Assembly: GCF_946190275.1 (NCBI RefSeq)
Contig: NZ_CAMHZQ010000005.1
Span: 60,132 to 124,131, forward strand
Source: Streptococcus mitis
GTDB taxonomy: Bacteria; Bacillota; Bacilli; Lactobacillales; Streptococcaceae
Direction: 5' to 3'
DNA: 64,000 nt
Shown here: positions 1-8,869 of the stretch, one piece after another
How positions within the stretch are numbered: the stretch's first letter is position 1
Layout: every line of letters starts with the position of its first letter
Program-made: the position numbers and the translations under genes
The notes under the pieces: generated by a model
Told to the model about the DNA's origin: nothing
Seen by the model: only the letters and a program-made list of their open reading frames with translations
The model's database searches: none

Positions 1-1
1 T

Positions 2-523
2 GTGGACAAGATTAAGATTGTCATCGGTAAGGGTGGAGAAACCATTGACAAGATTATCGCTGAAACAGGTGTTAAGATTGACATCGACGAAGAAGGTAAC
101 GTCTCTATCTACTCTAGCGATCAAGATGCAATTAACCGTGCTAAAGAAATCATTGCAGGTTTGGTTCGTGAAGCAAAAGTCGATGAAGTTTATCGTGCTA
201 AAGTCGTTCGTATCGAGAAATTTGGTGCCTTTGTTAACCTCTTTGATAAGACAGATGCTCTTGTTCATATCTCTGAGATGGCTTGGACGCGTACCAATAA
301 TGTCGAAGACTTGGTAGCAATCGGGGATGAAGTTGATGTTAAGGTTATCAAGATTGATGAAAAAGGACGTGTGGATGCTTCTATGAAAGCCCTTCTTCCT
401 CGTCCTCCAAAACCTGAACGTGATGAAAAAGGCGAAAAATCAGAGCGTCCTCACCGCCCACGTCATCACAAGGATCATAAACCTAAGAAAGAATTTACAG
501 AAACACCAAAAGATTCAGAATAA
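2..523 (+). CDS. pnp: Polynucleotide phosphorylase, C-terminal part (cut by window edge)
   Basis: Only the last 173 codons are in the window. They hold the RNA-binding end of PNPase: a KH domain with the GKGG loop near the start (visible residues 9-12), then an S1 domain (about residues 60-130) and a charged Lys/Arg/Glu-rich tail. The enzyme degrades RNA 3'-5' using phosphate. The catalytic RNase PH domains lie outside the window. cysE follows after 15 bases. The true start is not visible, so the GTG at base 2 is just an internal Val codon. Confidence 0.95.
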   Translation: MDKIKIVIGKGGETIDKIIAETGVKIDIDEEGNVSIYSSDQDAINRAKEIIAGLVREAKVDEVYRAKVVRIEKFGAFVNLFDKTDALVHISEMAWTRTNNVEDLVAIGDEVDVKVIKIDEKGRVDASMKALLPRPPKPERDEKGEKSERPHRPRHHKDHKPKKEFTETPKDSE

Positions 524-538
524 GAAAAGGAGAAATGT

Positions 539-1156
539 ATGGGATGGTGGCGCGAAACCATTGATATCGTAAAAGAAAATGATCCAGCGGCCCGCACCAC
601 TTTGGAGGTTTTGCTGACTTATCCAGGTGTCAAGGCCTTGGCGGCCCACCGTCTTTCACATTTTCTCTGGAAGCATGGCTTCAAACTCTTGGCTCGTATG
701 CACAGTCAGTTTTGGCGCTTTTGGACTCAGATTGAGATTCATCCAGGTGCCCAGATTGATTCAGGTGTCTTTATCGACCATGGTTCAGGTCTTGTAATTG
801 GAGAGACGGCTATCGTTGAGACGGGAGTTCTCCTCTATCATGGGGTGACTCTTGGGGGAACAGGGAAAGACTGTGGCAAACGCCATCCAACCGTGCGAAA
901 AGGAGCTTTAATATCCGCTCATGCCCAAGTCATTGGACCAGTGGAAATTGGTGAAAATGCCAAGGTCGGTGCAGCAGCAGTTGTCGTGGCAGACGTACCT
1001 AGTGATGTGACGGTTGTCGGTATTCCTGCTAAGATTGTCCGTGTACATGGTAAAAAGGATGAGCCGGTCATTCACGAAGTCGAAGAAAAACGAGAGTACT
1101 ACGTCAATAAACTCGAGCAGGCTAAAGAAGCCAGTCACAGATCGTCTGGGTTGTAG
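539..1156 (+). CDS. cysE: Serine O-acetyltransferase
   Basis: 205 residues. CysE makes O-acetylserine from serine and acetyl-CoA, the committed step of cysteine synthesis, and is usually inhibited by cysteine. A helical N-terminal part precedes a left-handed beta-helix of hexapeptide repeats (about residues 70-175). The family's catalytic Asp-His pair fits D80/H81, and the HGVTLGGTGKD segment (from H101) is the acetyl-CoA/serine site. A GGAG Shine-Dalgarno sits ahead of the ATG. It lies just upstream of a GNAT gene and cysS, so cysteine synthesis and cysteine charging are neighbours. Confidence 0.95.
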   Translation: MGWWRETIDIVKENDPAARTTLEVLLTYPGVKALAAHRLSHFLWKHGFKLLARMHSQFWRFWTQIEIHPGAQIDSGVFIDHGSGLVIGETAIVETGVLLYHGVTLGGTGKDCGKRHPTVRKGALISAHAQVIGPVEIGENAKVGAAAVVVADVPSDVTVVGIPAKIVRVHGKKDEPVIHEVEEKREYYVNKLEQAKEASHRSSGL

Positions 1157-1167
1157 AGGATACCTAT

Positions 1168-2052
1168 ATGATTCAAGCAAGAAACAAGTTAAGCCAAGAG
1201 GAGCTATCTGAGGCGAAAAAACTAATTAACTGTTGCCAAAACTATGACGGTACCTATCGTGATCCCTATCTCTCTAACATGCTTAATTTTGACCCAAACA
1301 TGCCCGCCTTTTTCCTTTATTATGAAAAAGGCGAACTTGTTGGTTTATTAACTGTCTATGCAGATGACCAAGATGTGGAAGTGACGATACTGGTTCATCC
1401 AGATCATCGCCGTCAGGGAATTGCGCGTGCGTTGTTTACTAGTTTTGAGAGAGAAACAGCTTCTTTCTCTATTTGTTCAGTCACTTTTCAGACAGAGCGT
1501 GTTTTTCTAGACCGTCATCCTGATTTTATCAGCAACTGGGGCTTGGTCGAGGATGAAGAGACAGAAACTTGGTTAGGTAAGGATAGAAAACCTTATCCGT
1601 TAGCAAATGTTTCCAATCTTGAAGTTTTGTTAGCAGATAGTTCGTATCAGGATCAAATTAGTCAGTTGAAATTTCAGGCATTCTCAGAAGAGCATGAATC
1701 TAGAGAGATTGTGGATAGATATGTCGCTGAAGCTCTGAAGGATCCAGAAAGTCGCTTATATATTTTGTTAAAAGACGGTCAGGTTATTGGAACTTGCACG
1801 GTAGATTTATCGACTAATACGAATTACTTCTACGGGTTAGCAATATCGGAACCTGAACGTGGGAAAGGCTATGGAAGCTACTTAGCAAAATCCCTCGTCA
1901 ACCAACTAATTGAGCAAAATGATAAGGAATTTCAGATTGCAGTGGAAGATAGCAATGTAGGTGCTAAACGTTTGTATGAAAAAATTGGCTTTGTCAAACA
2001 GACTCAGGTGGTTTATCTGAATGAGAAAGGAGCAAGGGATTCCGAAGTGTAG
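1168..2052 (+). CDS. GNAT-family N-acetyltransferase with two GNAT domains
   Basis: 294 residues. Two acetyl-CoA-binding signatures are visible: HRRQGIARALF at about residues 85-95 and ERGKGYGSYLA at about 230-240, each followed by the beta-strand and helix typical of GNAT folds. The C-terminal copy ends with the usual NVGAKRLYEKIGF motif. This is a tandem-GNAT protein; the substrate cannot be told from sequence. It starts 11 bases after cysE with a GAGG ribosome site, so co-transcription with cysE is likely. Confidence 0.85.
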   Translation: MIQARNKLSQEELSEAKKLINCCQNYDGTYRDPYLSNMLNFDPNMPAFFLYYEKGELVGLLTVYADDQDVEVTILVHPDHRRQGIARALFTSFERETASFSICSVTFQTERVFLDRHPDFISNWGLVEDEETETWLGKDRKPYPLANVSNLEVLLADSSYQDQISQLKFQAFSEEHESREIVDRYVAEALKDPESRLYILLKDGQVIGTCTVDLSTNTNYFYGLAISEPERGKGYGSYLAKSLVNQLIEQNDKEFQIAVEDSNVGAKRLYEKIGFVKQTQVVYLNEKGARDSEV

Positions 2053-2133
2053 AGAGATTCGGACTGAAATTCAATTGAACTCTTAGTGATGAAACTAACT
2101 GTTCTCGGATTTTAGTTTTCCTGACTATGATTT

Positions 2134-3477
2134 ATGATTAAAATCTATGACACTATGTATCGTGATTTGCGAGAATTTGTCCCGATTGAGGACGGCAAGG
2201 TCAAGATGTATGTTTGTGGGCCAACAGTGTATAACTATATCCACGTGGGGAATGCCCGCTCAACAGTGGCTTTTGATACGATTCGTCGCTATTTTGAGTA
2301 CCGTGGGTATGAGGTTGCCTATATTTCCAATTTTACAGATGTGGATGATAAGATTATCAACCGTGCAAAGGAAGAAGGCATTACGCCTCAGGAGGTTGCG
2401 GACAAGTACATCGCTGCCTTTCGTGAGGATGTGACGGCCTTGGGTGTCAAACCTGCGACTCGCCATCCACGTGTGGTGGAGTTTATGGCTGACATTATCC
2501 GATTTGTGGAAGACTTGATTGAAAAAGGCTTTGCCTACGAGAGTCAAGGAGATGTCTATTTCCGTGTGGAAAAATCTCACAACTATGCCAAATTGGCTAA
2601 TAAAACCTTGGAAGATTTGGAGCTGGGTGCTTCAGGTCGTACCGATGAAGAAACAGCTCGTAAGGAAAATCCTGTGGACTTTGCCCTCTGGAAATCTGCC
2701 AAATCAGGCGAGATTTCTTGGGATAGCCCTTGGGGACCTGGTCGTCCGGGCTGGCATATCGAGTGTTCGGTTATGTCAACAGAGATTTTGGGAGATACTA
2801 TTGATATTCACGGTGGTGGAGCTGACCTAGAGTTTCCTCATCATACCAATGAAATTGCCCAGTCAGAAGCCAAAACAGGCAAGACCTTTGCTAACTACTG
2901 GATGCACAATGGCTTTGTCAATATCGACAATGTCAAGATGTCTAAGTCCTTGGGCAACTTTATAACCGTACACGATGCCCTTAAAACTCTTGATGGCCAA
3001 GTGCTTCGATTCTTCTTTGCGACACAACATTACCGTAAGCCTATCAACTTTACGGAAAAGGCAGTGCGTGATGCAGATACTAATCTCAAGTATTTGAAGA
3101 ACACTTATGAGCAACCATTTTCTGGAACTGTAGATGCTCAAGAGTTACAGGCCTTTAAAGATAAGTTTGTAGCTGCTATGGATGAGGATTTCAACTCTGC
3201 CAACGGTATTACAGTAGTCTTTGAAATGGCCAAATGGATTAACTCAGGTAACTATGATGCAAGTGTTAAGAAAGCTCTTGCAGATATGTTGGAAGTCTTT
3301 GGAATTGTCTTTGTTGAGGAAGTTTTGGACGTTGAGATCGAATCCTTGATTCAAAAACGCCAAGAAGCGCGTGCCAATCGTGACTTTGCGACAGCGGACC
3401 AGATCCGTGACCAATTGGCTGCTCAAGGGATTAAGCTCCTTGACACCAAGGATGGAGTGAGGTGGACTCGTGATTGA
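2134..3477 (+). CDS. cysS: Cysteinyl-tRNA synthetase
   Basis: 447 residues, normal for this class I synthetase. The HIGH-type motif reads HVGN (near residue 38) and the KMSKS loop is at 268-272. Zinc ligands expected in the family are present: C28 in VCGPT, C211 in HIECS, and the HHTNE region. It charges tRNA-Cys. The ATG at 2134 has no convincing Shine-Dalgarno, but the N-terminus matches the family and no better start is seen. Its last 8 bases overlap mrnC. Confidence 0.96.
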   Translation: MIKIYDTMYRDLREFVPIEDGKVKMYVCGPTVYNYIHVGNARSTVAFDTIRRYFEYRGYEVAYISNFTDVDDKIINRAKEEGITPQEVADKYIAAFREDVTALGVKPATRHPRVVEFMADIIRFVEDLIEKGFAYESQGDVYFRVEKSHNYAKLANKTLEDLELGASGRTDEETARKENPVDFALWKSAKSGEISWDSPWGPGRPGWHIECSVMSTEILGDTIDIHGGGADLEFPHHTNEIAQSEAKTGKTFANYWMHNGFVNIDNVKMSKSLGNFITVHDALKTLDGQVLRFFFATQHYRKPINFTEKAVRDADTNLKYLKNTYEQPFSGTVDAQELQAFKDKFVAAMDEDFNSANGITVVFEMAKWINSGNYDASVKKALADMLEVFGIVFVEEVLDVEIESLIQKRQEARANRDFATADQIRDQLAAQGIKLLDTKDGVRWTRD

Positions 3478-3856
3478 TGTCAATCTCATTAACGGGATTG
3501 CGTTAGCTTTTGAGGGGGACGCGGTGTATTCTATGTATATTCGCCGTCACCTCATCCTCAAAGGTATGACCAAGCCCAATAAACTCCACCAAGAGGCGAC
3601 AAAGTATGTCTCAGCCAAGGCTCAGGCTCGCCTGATTTCCCTTATGTTGGAGGAGCAAGTCTTGACGGAAAAAGAAGAGGAAATCTACAAACGTGGTCGC
3701 AATACCAATAGCCATACCAAGGCCAAAAATGCTGATGTGGTGACTTATCGCATGTCCACAGGTTTTGAAGCAGTCATGGGATATCTCCATATGACTGAAA
3801 ATCTGGAACGTCTTGAGAGCTTGATTTCGTGGTGCATCCAAAAAGTGGAGGGCTAG
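3470..3856 (+). CDS. mrnC: Mini-ribonuclease III
   Basis: 128 residues with a GTG start that overlaps the end of cysS by 8 bases. It is an RNase III catalytic domain without the double-stranded RNA-binding domain, as expected for MrnC, which matures 23S rRNA in Firmicutes. The EGDAVY motif (about residues 15-20) and a later FEAVMGYLH helix carry the acidic metal-binding residues. The overlap implies translational coupling with cysS, an arrangement common in Firmicutes. Confidence 0.93.
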   Translation: MIDVNLINGIALAFEGDAVYSMYIRRHLILKGMTKPNKLHQEATKYVSAKAQARLISLMLEEQVLTEKEEEIYKRGRNTNSHTKAKNADVVTYRMSTGFEAVMGYLHMTENLERLESLISWCIQKVEG

Positions 3857-3859
3857 GAC

Positions 3860-4729
3860 ATGATGGCAAAAGAACTACAAGACTGGTTTCCTGAAGCTCA
3901 GATTTCAGACCAACCAGTAGAGAAAGAGGGCTATCTCACTCTCCCTTTAGCTTCTCAGCAGTGGATTTTGCTGGAAGAAGCTGGGCTCAGCGAGCGTGAA
4001 AAGCAGTTGGTTGCTCTTTTGACCCAGCAGGAGCAGGCTCGTTCGCTCAATCCTTGGTATTCTTTTCTGATTGAGGGGAAGGGACAGGCACCACAAACTT
4101 TTAAAAAGATTCAGTTGGTTTATTGCCATCTTTCCTATTTTCAGCAGGAAAATCTAGCTTCTTGGCTGGATATGATGCGGACTCTTTTTCCTAACTGTCA
4201 GATAGTGTTACAGGTCGGAGCTCAGGATTATGTTTTCATACTTCAACAAGATAAATACACCTCTGTACGAGCTATTTTAAGTGATACGATTGAAGCGGTT
4301 GAGTACGACTTTGGATTGCGTCTGTCAATCATGTTAGGCCAGGTTTGGTCTCAGACGGGAAATCAAGCCCTATCAGACTTGATTAAAGCAGAGAGCGATT
4401 TGTTTAAGACTTGGTGGCGTCAGGGTCACCAAGGTGTTCATACTTTTTCTCAGCTCTATTTGTGGAGTATGGGAGAAAGGCTTGTGGACTTGAAGGTAAT
4501 CAAGGAATGTCTACACCAGATGATTTTGGATCAAGATCAGATTCAGGAAATCATTCTCTCCTTATGGGAAAATAGTGCAGTCCTAACTAAAACAGCACAA
4601 CAACTCTATCTGCACCGCAATTCTCTCCAATACAAGATTGATAAGTGGGAAGAATTGACAGGGCTACAGTTGAAGGAGTTGACAGATCTCACCCTGTGTT
4701 ATCAGTTGATTTTACCAGATATTCTCTAA
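3860..4729 (+). CDS. PucR-type helix-turn-helix regulator
   Basis: 289 residues. The C-terminal 60 residues fit the PucR C-terminal helix-turn-helix: LTKTAQQLYLHRNSLQYKI followed by WEELTGLQL. The first 220 residues have no catalytic motif I can name and may be a sensory or dimerisation part. The ATG codons at 3860 and 3863 are both usable. It follows mrnC by 3 bases and precedes msmK, with a strong terminator between. Control of msmK or carbohydrate uptake is possible from position alone and is not shown by the sequence. Confidence 0.75.
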   Translation: MMAKELQDWFPEAQISDQPVEKEGYLTLPLASQQWILLEEAGLSEREKQLVALLTQQEQARSLNPWYSFLIEGKGQAPQTFKKIQLVYCHLSYFQQENLASWLDMMRTLFPNCQIVLQVGAQDYVFILQQDKYTSVRAILSDTIEAVEYDFGLRLSIMLGQVWSQTGNQALSDLIKAESDLFKTWWRQGHQGVHTFSQLYLWSMGERLVDLKVIKECLHQMILDQDQIQEIILSLWENSAVLTKTAQQLYLHRNSLQYKIDKWEELTGLQLKELTDLTLCYQLILPDIL

Positions 4730-4766
4730 AGTTTTGTGCAAGTTGCACAGAACTTTTTTATTTTTT
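4729..4766 (+). terminator. Rho-independent terminator after the PucR-like gene
   Basis: An 11 bp stem (AAGTTTTGTGC pairing with GCACAGAACTT, one G-U) closes an AAGTT loop and is followed by a long T-rich run. Confidence 0.85.
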
Positions 4767-4780
4767 TGGTCACCTTGCCA

Positions 4781-4809
4781 TAGAAATGTAAAGCGTTTTC
4801 ATCTATAAT
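4781..4809 (+). promoter_or_regulatory. msmK promoter with overlapping cre (CcpA) site
   Basis: A perfect TATAAT is at 4804-4809. The -35 is poor (TAGAAA at 4781-4786, 17 bp spacing). Between them, GTAAAGCGTTTTCA at 4788-4801 matches 12 of 14 positions of the cre consensus WGWAARCGYTWWMA. Placement inside the promoter fits catabolite repression by CcpA (inference). Confidence 0.6.
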
Positions 4810-4841
4810 AAAACTATCAAAAGACAAAAGGAGTTCACCTC

Positions 4842-5972
4842 ATGGTAGAATTGAATCTTAAAAATATTTACAAAAAATATCCAAACAGCGAACACTACTC
4901 AGTTGAAGACTTCAACTTGGACATCAAAGACAAAGAATTTATCGTTTTCGTAGGTCCTTCAGGATGTGGTAAATCAACAACTCTTCGTATGATTGCTGGT
5001 CTTGAAGATATTACAGAAGGTACTGCATCTATCGATGGTGTGGTTGTCAACGACGTGGCTCCAAAAGATCGTGACATCGCCATGGTATTCCAAAACTACG
5101 CTCTTTACCCACATATGACTGTTTATGACAACATGGCTTTCGGTTTGAAATTGCGTAAATACAGCAAGGAAGACATCGACAAACGTGTACAAGAAGCAGC
5201 TGAAATCCTTGGATTGAAAGAGTTCTTGGAACGCAAACCTGCTGACCTTTCTGGTGGTCAACGTCAACGTGTTGCCATGGGTCGTGCAATTGTCCGCGAT
5301 GCAAAAGTGTTCTTGATGGACGAACCTTTGTCAAACTTGGATGCAAAACTTCGTGTATCAATGCGTGCTGAAATCGCGAAAATCCACCGTCGTATTGGAG
5401 CTACAACTATCTACGTAACTCACGACCAAACAGAAGCGATGACACTTGCAGACCGTATCGTTATCATGTCAGCAACTAAGAACCCTGCTGGTACAGGTAC
5501 TATCGGACGTGTAGAACAAATCGGTACTCCTCAAGAAGTTTACAAAAACCCAGTTAACAAGTTCGTTGCAGGATTCATCGGAAGCCCAGCTATGAACTTC
5601 ATCAACGTGCAATTGGTTGGTAGCGAAATTGTTTCTGATGGTTTCCGTTTGAAAGTGCCAGAAGGAGCATTGAAAGTTCTTCGTGAAAAAGGCTACGAAG
5701 GTAAAGAATTGATCTTCGGTATCCGTCCAGAAGACGTGAATGCAGAACCTGCTTTCCTTGAAACATTCCCAGAATCAGTTGTCAAAGCTACTATTTCAGT
5801 ATCAGAATTGCTTGGTTCAGAATCTCACCTTTACTGCCAAGTTGGTAAAGATGAATTTGTTGCCAAAGTGGATGCTCGTGACTATTTGCAAACAGGTGCA
5901 ACAGTTGAACTTGGATTTGACTTGAACAAAGCACACTTTTTCGATGTAGAAACTGAAAGAACAGTTTACTAA
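4842..5972 (+). CDS. msmK: Sugar ABC importer ATPase (MsmK/UgpC type)
   Basis: 376 residues. Walker A is GPSGCGKST (38-46), the ABC signature LSGGQRQR lies near 135, and Walker B ends in D160-E161. A C-terminal regulatory (TOBE-like) domain spans about 240-376, as in MalK-type ATPases. In streptococci one MsmK energises several carbohydrate importers, which fits its standing alone with no permease or binding-protein genes nearby. A strong GGAG ribosome site, its own promoter with a cre site and a terminator make it a single-gene unit. Confidence 0.92.
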   Translation: MVELNLKNIYKKYPNSEHYSVEDFNLDIKDKEFIVFVGPSGCGKSTTLRMIAGLEDITEGTASIDGVVVNDVAPKDRDIAMVFQNYALYPHMTVYDNMAFGLKLRKYSKEDIDKRVQEAAEILGLKEFLERKPADLSGGQRQRVAMGRAIVRDAKVFLMDEPLSNLDAKLRVSMRAEIAKIHRRIGATTIYVTHDQTEAMTLADRIVIMSATKNPAGTGTIGRVEQIGTPQEVYKNPVNKFVAGFIGSPAMNFINVQLVGSEIVSDGFRLKVPEGALKVLREKGYEGKELIFGIRPEDVNAEPAFLETFPESVVKATISVSELLGSESHLYCQVGKDEFVAKVDARDYLQTGATVELGFDLNKAHFFDVETERTVY

Positions 5973-5986
5973 GCAAATGAAATGTC

Positions 5987-6019
5987 AAAACACTGCTAGA
6001 GAAATCTGGCAGTGTTTTT
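5987..6019 (+). terminator. Terminator of msmK
   Basis: Ten-base-pair perfect stem (AAAACACTGC with GCAGTGTTTT) followed by T residues. Confidence 0.85.
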
Positions 6020-6030
6020 GAGATTGAGTA

Positions 6031-6060
6031 GAAAAAAACTCCTGGGAAATTCCAGGAGAG
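6031..6060 (-). terminator. Terminator of the NADPH oxidase gene
   Basis: Read on the minus strand, the stem CTCCTGG/CCAGGAG is followed by a run of seven T. It lies just past the stop of the oxidase gene and back to back with the msmK terminator, as expected between convergent genes. Confidence 0.8.
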
Positions 6061-6069
6061 TATGAGTGC

Positions 6070-7260
6070 TTATTTGAACTTGAATCCTTCGTAAATAAGC
6101 TCTGTTTTTGGATTTTGTTTCTTAATTTGTTTGGCAAGTGACTTCATCATAGAAAGAGGACCACACATATAGACGCTTGCATGATCGGGCACTTCTTCTT
6201 GCTCAAAATTAAGATATCCGTCTTTTGTACGGTCTATTAGATGGAGTTCAAAATTAGGATTTTTCTGAGCATAGTCACGGAGCAAATCTAGATAGACTGC
6301 ATTTTCTTCTCCACGGAAGCTATAGTAGAAGTGAACCTGTTTATCTAAGATAGGATGTTCACGGATGTAAGAGATGAAGGGGGTGATCCCAATGCCTCCA
6401 GCAATCCAAACTTGATTTTCTCGTCCTTCTTCTATGATCATGTGTCCGTAAGCTCTATCTAGGGTTACTTTGCTGCCGACTTGAAGATTGCCATAGATAT
6501 TTTTGGTATGGTCACCTGAATTTTTAACAGTAAAGTAAAGCGTTTGACCATGACCTCCTGAGATAGAAAAGGGATGCGGAGCACTTTCAAAGCCTTCTTG
6601 GAAAATCTTTAGGAAGGCAAATTGTCCTGCTTGATAGTTGAAAGGTCTGCTAAGATGGATTTGAATTTCTCTAGTATCGTGATTTAAGCGTTTGAGATTG
6701 GTAATTTTCCCTAGATAGGGGAAACCAATCTTTTGATATAGAAAAATGATATAAAAACCAGCTAGCAAGCCTAAAAGGGCATAGCTACCAACAATAAAAC
6801 TTAGGAGATTAAATGTAAGGAGACGATTGCCCATCATCATGTAGACATGAAAGATTCCTAAAATATAGGCTAGGTAAACCAGACGGTGAATCCATCGCCA
6901 AGCTTCGTATTGGATGTATTTGCCTAAATAGGCGACAAGGATGATACTGACAAAGATATAGATGGCAAGGTTGCCAAACTGAGCAGCTAAGCGAGAGCCC
7001 CACAGACCTCCCATACTAAAGTTATGAAAGATTAGTAGGATGATGGAGAGAAAGGCTGTGAATTTGTGGACAGTATAGACCTTCTCCAAACCGTGAAACC
7101 AGCTTTCTAGTAGGGGGAGACGAGTGGTTAGGATAAAGGTCAGAGATAGGCTTGTTAAAGCTAGTCCTGGAAGCATGAATTGGGGAGAAGTGTTCATCCA
7201 AGTCAAAATAGTCAAGACAAAACTAGCTATGATAAAGAGTAGTCCTTTGATTGATTTCAT
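6070..7260 (-). CDS. Membrane NADPH oxidase / ferric reductase-like flavocytochrome (SpNOX type)
   Basis: 396 residues. The N-terminal 190 residues hold about six membrane helices with two His pairs that can bind two haems: H65/H79 on one helix and H125/H138 on another. The cytosolic half carries an FAD site (HPFSISGG), an NADPH site (AGGIGITPF) and the end motif MCGP. This matches the characterised pneumococcal SpNOX, a superoxide-producing relative of eukaryotic NOX enzymes; its biological role is unclear. I start at the ATG at 7260, which has a GGA ribosome site, rather than at 7278, which has none. It stands alone between msmK and an amino-acid transporter. Confidence 0.88.
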   Translation of the reverse strand: MKSIKGLLFIIASFVLTILTWMNTSPQFMLPGLALTSLSLTFILTTRLPLLESWFHGLEKVYTVHKFTAFLSIILLIFHNFSMGGLWGSRLAAQFGNLAIYIFVSIILVAYLGKYIQYEAWRWIHRLVYLAYILGIFHVYMMMGNRLLTFNLLSFIVGSYALLGLLAGFYIIFLYQKIGFPYLGKITNLKRLNHDTREIQIHLSRPFNYQAGQFAFLKIFQEGFESAPHPFSISGGHGQTLYFTVKNSGDHTKNIYGNLQVGSKVTLDRAYGHMIIEEGRENQVWIAGGIGITPFISYIREHPILDKQVHFYYSFRGEENAVYLDLLRDYAQKNPNFELHLIDRTKDGYLNFEQEEVPDHASVYMCGPLSMMKSLAKQIKKQNPKTELIYEGFKFK

Positions 7261-7312
7261 AAAAAAATTCCATTTCATTAAGATTTTGATTTGTTGTAAA
7301 TGAATTTGTTAC

Positions 7313-7341
7313 ATTTTATCATAGAAAAAGTATGGTGTCAA
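7313..7341 (-). promoter_or_regulatory. Promoter of the NADPH oxidase gene
   Basis: On the minus strand TTGACA and TAAAAT are separated by 17 bp, close to the ideal sigma-A promoter. The predicted transcript has a leader of about 45 bases. Confidence 0.75.
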
Positions 7342-7406
7342 ATTGAGGTCTATGAATATCTACTATCATCAAAAAACTCTCCAATTTAACTGGAGAGTTG
7401 CTGTTT

Positions 7407-7512
7407 ATACTCAATGAAAATCAAAGAGCAAACTAGGAAGCTAGACGCAGGCTGTACTTGAGTACGGCAAGGTGAAGCTGACGTGGTTTGAATTTGATTT
7501 TCGAAGAGTATT
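7407..7512 (-). repeat. BOX element, boxA-boxC form without boxB
   Basis: The element starts with ATACTCAATGAAAATCAAAG and ends with TCGAAGAGTATT, the two ends of the streptococcal BOX repeat, around the core CTGTACTTGAGTACGGCAAG. No boxB copy is present. Its outer end overlaps the stop codon of the permease gene that ends at 7511. Confidence 0.9.
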
Positions 7513-8170
7513 ATTCTGCAGCTTGTTGCCAACGTTTTGCCAGCATATGAGATAGGCTAGAAATGGCTAGGTTAAAGCTGAAGTAGATGAGGGCAATCAG
7601 GATATAAAGACTAAAGACCTGCTCTGGTTCGAAATAACGGCCCATGAGAATTTGGCTGGCTCCAAAGAGTTCTTGTAGGGCGATAACAGAGTAGAGGAGG
7701 CTGGTATCCTTAATCACGGTTACAAACTGAGAAATGATGGCTGGCAGCATTTTACGAATGGCTTGTGGGAGAATGATGTGGTAGAGGATTTGGGCTGAGG
7801 TAAATCCTTGAGACATTCCTGCTTCGTACTGTCCCTTGTCTACGGCATTGAGACCGCCTCGGATAATCTCAGCCAAGGCTGCTGAGGTAAAGAGAGTGAA
7901 GGCTGTAATACCTGCTGGAGTGGACTTCATCTTAAAGACTAAAAAGATAGTGAAAATCCAGAGGAGGTTGGGAACGTTACGCACAAACTCGATATAAATG
8001 CTGGAGATGATACGTAAGACAGGATTTTTCCCATTTCTCATGACGGCTAGCACCGTACCGATAAGGGTAGAGAGGACGATGGCAATCAGAGAAATGTAGA
8101 GGGTCAAGCCAAATCCTTTAAAGATAAAGACTAGGTTATCTGGGGTCAAAACTTCTAAAATGGATTCCAT
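7511..8170 (-). CDS. Polar amino-acid ABC transporter permease
   Basis: 219 residues with about five membrane helices of the HisM/GlnP family. The EAA-type loop that contacts the ATPase is visible (EAGMSQGFTSAQILYHIILP, about residues 135-155). It is the last gene of a four-gene minus-strand operon and starts 9 bases after its sister permease, with GGAGG ahead of the ATG. The TAA stop lies inside a BOX element, which therefore forms the end of the gene and its 3' region. Confidence 0.9.
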   Translation of the reverse strand: MESILEVLTPDNLVFIFKGFGLTLYISLIAIVLSTLIGTVLAVMRNGKNPVLRIISSIYIEFVRNVPNLLWIFTIFLVFKMKSTPAGITAFTLFTSAALAEIIRGGLNAVDKGQYEAGMSQGFTSAQILYHIILPQAIRKMLPAIISQFVTVIKDTSLLYSVIALQELFGASQILMGRYFEPEQVFSLYILIALIYFSFNLAISSLSHMLAKRWQQAAE

Positions 8171-8179
8171 AGTAACCTC

Positions 8180-8857
8180 CTAAAGTGAATAGGCTTTTTT
8201 GTTGGCTTGCTCCATCTTGCGGCCAAACTGGGCAACAGGAAAGCAAAGAGAGAAGTAGAGAAGGGCAGCACCTAGAAAGGCTGGGATATAGTTTCCGTTA
8301 AGTGCTGACCAAGACTTGGTCACAAACATCAAGTCGACTCCAGAAATGATAGCGACTGTTGAGGTATTCTTAATGAGGTTGACAATTTGATTGGTCAAAG
8401 GAGGGAGAATGATACGGAAAGCCTGAGGCAAGATAATCAAGCGCATGGCACTGATATAGGTAAAACCTTGCGATAAGGCAGCTTCCATCTGACCGCTAGG
8501 AATAGATTGAATACCTGAGCGAATCACCTCAGCGATATAGGCGCCGTGATAGAGTCCCACGCAGAGAACAGCCGTCCAATAAATCGGAATCATGATGGTG
8601 TGGTCACTGATAAGGGGTAGACCATAAAAGACGATAACAAACTGCACCAAGAGGGGAGTGTTTTGGTAAAATTCAACAAAGATGCGAGCCAAAATGCGCA
8701 AAATTGGACGTTTGCTGGTTGACATAGCTCCAAAGAAGATGCCCAAAACCATAGCGAGGATAAAGGATCCAATCGCTAGGGCAAGGGTGAAGAGGAAACC
8801 ATTGAAAAATTGTCCAAAATCCTGAAAATAGGCTGTCCAAGATGATAAATCTGTCAT
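8180..8857 (-). CDS. Polar amino-acid ABC transporter permease
   Basis: 225 residues, HisM/GlnP family, about five membrane helices, with the ATPase-contact loop EAALSQGFTYISAMRLIILP. It is homologous to the downstream permease, so the channel is probably a heterodimer. It starts 12 bases after the binding-protein gene with a GGAGG-like site. The substrate is unproven; glutamine, glutamate or a related polar amino acid is the usual guess. Confidence 0.9.
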   Translation of the reverse strand: MTDLSSWTAYFQDFGQFFNGFLFTLALAIGSFILAMVLGIFFGAMSTSKRPILRILARIFVEFYQNTPLLVQFVIVFYGLPLISDHTIMIPIYWTAVLCVGLYHGAYIAEVIRSGIQSIPSGQMEAALSQGFTYISAMRLIILPQAFRIILPPLTNQIVNLIKNTSTVAIISGVDLMFVTKSWSALNGNYIPAFLGAALLYFSLCFPVAQFGRKMEQANKKAYSL

Positions 8858-8869
8858 AGGGTGTCCTCC

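Noticed and set aside
5047..5361. Minus-strand frames inside msmK
   Set aside because: They lie opposite the ABC ATPase core; codon structure belongs to the plus strand.
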